Part shown: one piece after another, positions 5,806 to 7,206 of the stretch
Layout of the letters: each line of letters begins with the position of its first letter
Numbering within the stretch: the stretch's first letter is position 1
Translations under genes and position numbers: made by a program
Notes under the pieces: model-generated
What the model saw: only the letters and a program-made list of their open reading frames with translations
Database searches by the model: none
Told to the model about the DNA's origin: nothing
Origin: CALAEC01 sp050692915
GTDB taxonomy: Bacteria; Actinomycetota; UBA4738; CALAEC01
Reading direction: 5' to 3'
Length of the DNA: 7,206 nucleotides
Assembly: GCA_050692915.1 (NCBI GenBank)
Contig: JBOGVU010000118.1
Span: forward strand, 1 to 7,206

Positions 5806-6813
5806 ATGACGACTGTGGAGATGGTGCTGCTCGGGCTCTTGGTGGCGGCGGTGGTGGCCCTGATCTGGTCCCTCCGCCGGGGGACGGCTCCGGGCGAGGT
5901 CGGCCTGGTCCGCGCGGAGGTGGCCCGGCTGACGGACGCCGTGGTCCGGCAGGGCGCGGACGACCGGGAGGTCCGGGGGGACCTGGGGAGGGTCCGCGAG
6001 CTCGTCGAGGGGCTCCGGGCCGGGGCGGACGCTCGGGCCCGGGCCGAGGGCCCTGTGTGGGAGGCCGTCCGCCGTCTGGAGGCCGTGCTGGCCGGTGGAG
6101 GCGCCCGGGGCCGGGCCGGGGAGAACCTCCTCGAGGAGGCCCTGTCCCACCTCCCGCCGGGGATCCTGGTCCGGGACTTCGCGGTGGGCGGGAAGCGGGT
6201 GGAGTTCGCCCTGGCGCTGCCCGACGGGCGGCGCCTGCCCGTGGACTCGAAGTGGACCGCAGTGCGGGAGCTGACTGCCCTCGAGGCCGAGGAGGATCCC
6301 CGGGCCCGGGAGACCCTCCGTCGGCGGGTTGAGGACGAGGTGGCCCGGCGAGCCCGGGAGGTCGAGAGCTACCTGGACGCCTCGATCACCACCCCGTTCG
6401 CGGTGGCGTGCGTGCCGGACGCCGCCTTCGCCGCATGTCGCAAGGCCCACGCCGACGCGTTCGTCGGCGGGGTGGTGATCGTCCCCTACTCGAGCGCGCT
6501 GCCCGTCCTCCTCAGCCTGTTCGTGCTGGCGTCGCGGTACGGTGGCGTGAGCGACGTGCGCGACTGCCTGGCCGAGCTGGACTCGGTGCTGGGCGCCATG
6601 GAGCAGACCCTCGAGCACAAGGTCGCCAGGGCCTCGACGATGCTGACCAACGCGGCGCACGACTGGAGGACCCAGGTCGGACGGGCTCGCGGCGCGCTGG
6701 CCCGGGCCCGGGCGGGTTCGGAGGAGGCGCTTCCTCGCCCGCCGCCCGCGGGGTCGGTGGTGCGCCTGGCCCCGGATCCTGTCGATGTTGAGGGAGGGGC
6801 CGGAAGGGGGTAA
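5806..6813 (+). CDS. rmuC: RmuC-family DNA recombination protein
   Basis: The 335-residue protein has the RmuC order: an N-terminal membrane helix (about 6-23), a charged coiled-coil (about 30-100), then the conserved core with GRAGENLLEEAL (102-113), VEFALALPDGRRLPVDSKW (132-150), and FAVACVPDAAFAAC/ VVIVPYSS near 198-230. RmuC is predicted to be a nuclease of the PD-(D/E)xK fold. It limits inversions at short inverted repeats and was more recently linked to phage defence and DNA degradation; the biochemical role is still unsettled. D147-S-K149 supplies the ExK-like pair, while the common upstream Pro-Asp is Val-Glu (E133) here. It is shorter than the roughly 475-residue E. coli protein. ATG 5806 is preferred because GGGGGTGA (5793-5800) resembles the anti-16S sequence GGAGGTGA; an upstream in-frame GTG at 5797 lies inside that site. 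The 50-base gap to the dehydrogenase would allow read-through. Confidence 0.9.
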   Translation: MTTVEMVLLGLLVAAVVALIWSLRRGTAPGEVGLVRAEVARLTDAVVRQGADDREVRGDLGRVRELVEGLRAGADARARAEGPVWEAVRRLEAVLAGGGARGRAGENLLEEALSHLPPGILVRDFAVGGKRVEFALALPDGRRLPVDSKWTAVRELTALEAEEDPRARETLRRRVEDEVARRAREVESYLDASITTPFAVACVPDAAFAACRKAHADAFVGGVVIVPYSSALPVLLSLFVLASRYGGVSDVRDCLAELDSVLGAMEQTLEHKVARASTMLTNAAHDWRTQVGRARGALARARAGSEEALPRPPPAGSVVRLAPDPVDVEGGAGRG

Positions 6814-6816
6814 TGT
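6788..6816 (+). promoter_or_regulatory. Predicted promoter for the downstream membrane-protein gene
   Basis: TTGAGG (6788-6793) and TAATGT (6811-6816) are separated by exactly 17 bases. The predicted start of transcription is about 6823, which is the A of an ATG. The -35 lies within the last codons of rmuC and the -10 overlaps its stop codon. Two adjacent 10-mers, TGTCAACTGA and TGCCAACTGG (6814-6833), match in 8 of 10 positions and may be a binding site or chance. Confidence 0.45.
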
Positions 6817-6822
6817 CAACTG

Positions 6823-6852
6823 ATGCCAACTGGCGGCGCGATCGGTGACTGA
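6823..6852 (+). CDS. Possible leaderless mini-ORF (9 aa)
   Basis: ATG at the predicted transcription start would code MPTGGAIGD and stop with TGA at 6850-6852, past the GTG start (6845) of the next gene. Leaderless translation is common in actinobacteria, so this mini-ORF could control or couple to that gene. It is very short and could be chance. Confidence 0.2.
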   Translation: MPTGGAIGD

Positions 6853-7206
6853 CCGCGACCAGTACCGAGACCTCCGCCGGACCGAAGGACCTTCCTCGCC
6901 CACCGGGCGTTTGCCGTTCGGAGAGGCCAAACCCCTCCGATTGAGGCGGATCGACCCCGGTGGGGCCCTCTCGGCGCCCGGCGATCCGCCGGCACCCGGC
7001 TCGGGGGCCGGCGATTTCGTGCTGGCCACCGTGCCGGCTCGGAGAGGGAGCGGGCGGCTCCAGGCCCTGATCGCCGCTCTCCTGTCGTTCATCCTCCTGG
7101 GCTCACTGGCCGCCCTCGCAGTGATCGGCAGCGGCGGCCTCCCCGGCGCCCCGGTCGTCCCCCCGGGGGTCCAGCTCGAGCAGGAGGTCGTGCGCGAGTC
7201 GCCGGT
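6845..7206 (+). CDS. Unrecognised single-pass membrane protein, N-terminal part (truncated by window edge)
   Basis: From GTG 6845 the frame is open to the window end (120 codons visible), starting VTDRDQYRDLRR. The first 71 residues are hydrophilic, Arg- and Pro/Gly-rich and probably cytoplasmic (arginines flank the helix: RRGSGR). A clear transmembrane helix spans about 72-95 (LQALIAALLSFILLGSLAAL), followed by a Pro/Gly-rich linker (GGLPGAPVVPPGV) that would be outside the cell. This is the topology of a type II anchored protein, such as many cell-envelope enzymes or binding proteins, but no family can be named from the visible part. GTG is the only start after the in-frame TGA at 6821-6823, and a weak GGCGG (6832-6836) lies 8 bases before it. 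The gene follows rmuC after 31 bases but appears to have its own promoter. Confidence 0.65.
   Translation, partial: MTDRDQYRDLRRTEGPSSPTGRLPFGEAKPLRLRRIDPGGALSAPGDPPAPGSGAGDFVLATVPARRGSGRLQALIAALLSFILLGSLAALAVIGSGGLPGAPVVPPGVQLEQEVVRESP

Noticed and set aside
5701..7092. 463-codon open frame on the minus strand across rmuC
   Set aside because: Low-complexity composition and antisense to the clear RmuC protein and the next membrane-protein gene.
7154..7172. C-run/G-run palindrome near the right end
   Set aside because: It falls in Pro/Gly codons of the linker of the membrane protein, and composition alone explains it.

Overview
The window is very GC-rich, codes densely in codons with G or C at the third position, and uses GTG (and perhaps CTG) starts. 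It has Shine-Dalgarno sequences of the AGGAGG type and a GC-rich terminator with no U-tract. Together with the gene content (TldD-type protease, long secreted M14 peptidase with a CARDB domain, multifunctional-enzyme-2-type SDR, membrane-anchored short RmuC) this points to a member of the Actinomycetota, perhaps a less-studied environmental lineage. That assignment is inference, because no rRNA or other marker gene is present.

Layout, left to right. (1) Positions 1-437, minus strand: the N-terminal part of a TldD/PmbA-family metalloprotease, running off the left edge. (2) Positions 438-651: a divergent intergenic region with a good -35/-10 pair for the tldD strand, a TATAAG -10 for the plus strand, and a cluster of CTACC/GGTAG motifs including a 20-bp near-perfect palindrome. 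(3) Positions 652-795: a 47-codon ORF with an ideal Shine-Dalgarno; its stop overlaps the next start as ATGA. (4) Positions 792-4736: a 1314-residue secreted M14 zinc carboxypeptidase with a mosaic tail: two related beta domains, one apparently inserted into a glutamine-amidotransferase-like domain, then CARDB and a C-terminal carbohydrate-binding-like domain. (5) Positions 4756-4788: a 14-bp terminator hairpin. (6) Positions 4823-5755: an SDR dehydrogenase of the 3-hydroxyacyl-CoA (MFE-2/HSD17B4) type. (7) Positions 5806-6813: rmuC, preceded by a hairpin that would cover its ribosome-binding site in read-through RNA. (8) Positions 6845-7206: the start of an unrecognised single-pass membrane protein, running off the right edge.

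The genes look like independent units rather than one pathway: intracellular peptide degradation (TldD), extracellular peptide or cell-wall hydrolysis (M14), acyl-CoA or steroid side-chain oxidation (SDR), DNA maintenance (RmuC). The most unusual items are the domain mosaic of the M14 protein with its coupled leader ORF, and the translation-control arrangements upstream of it and of rmuC. No mobile element, CRISPR array, tRNA or rRNA was seen.
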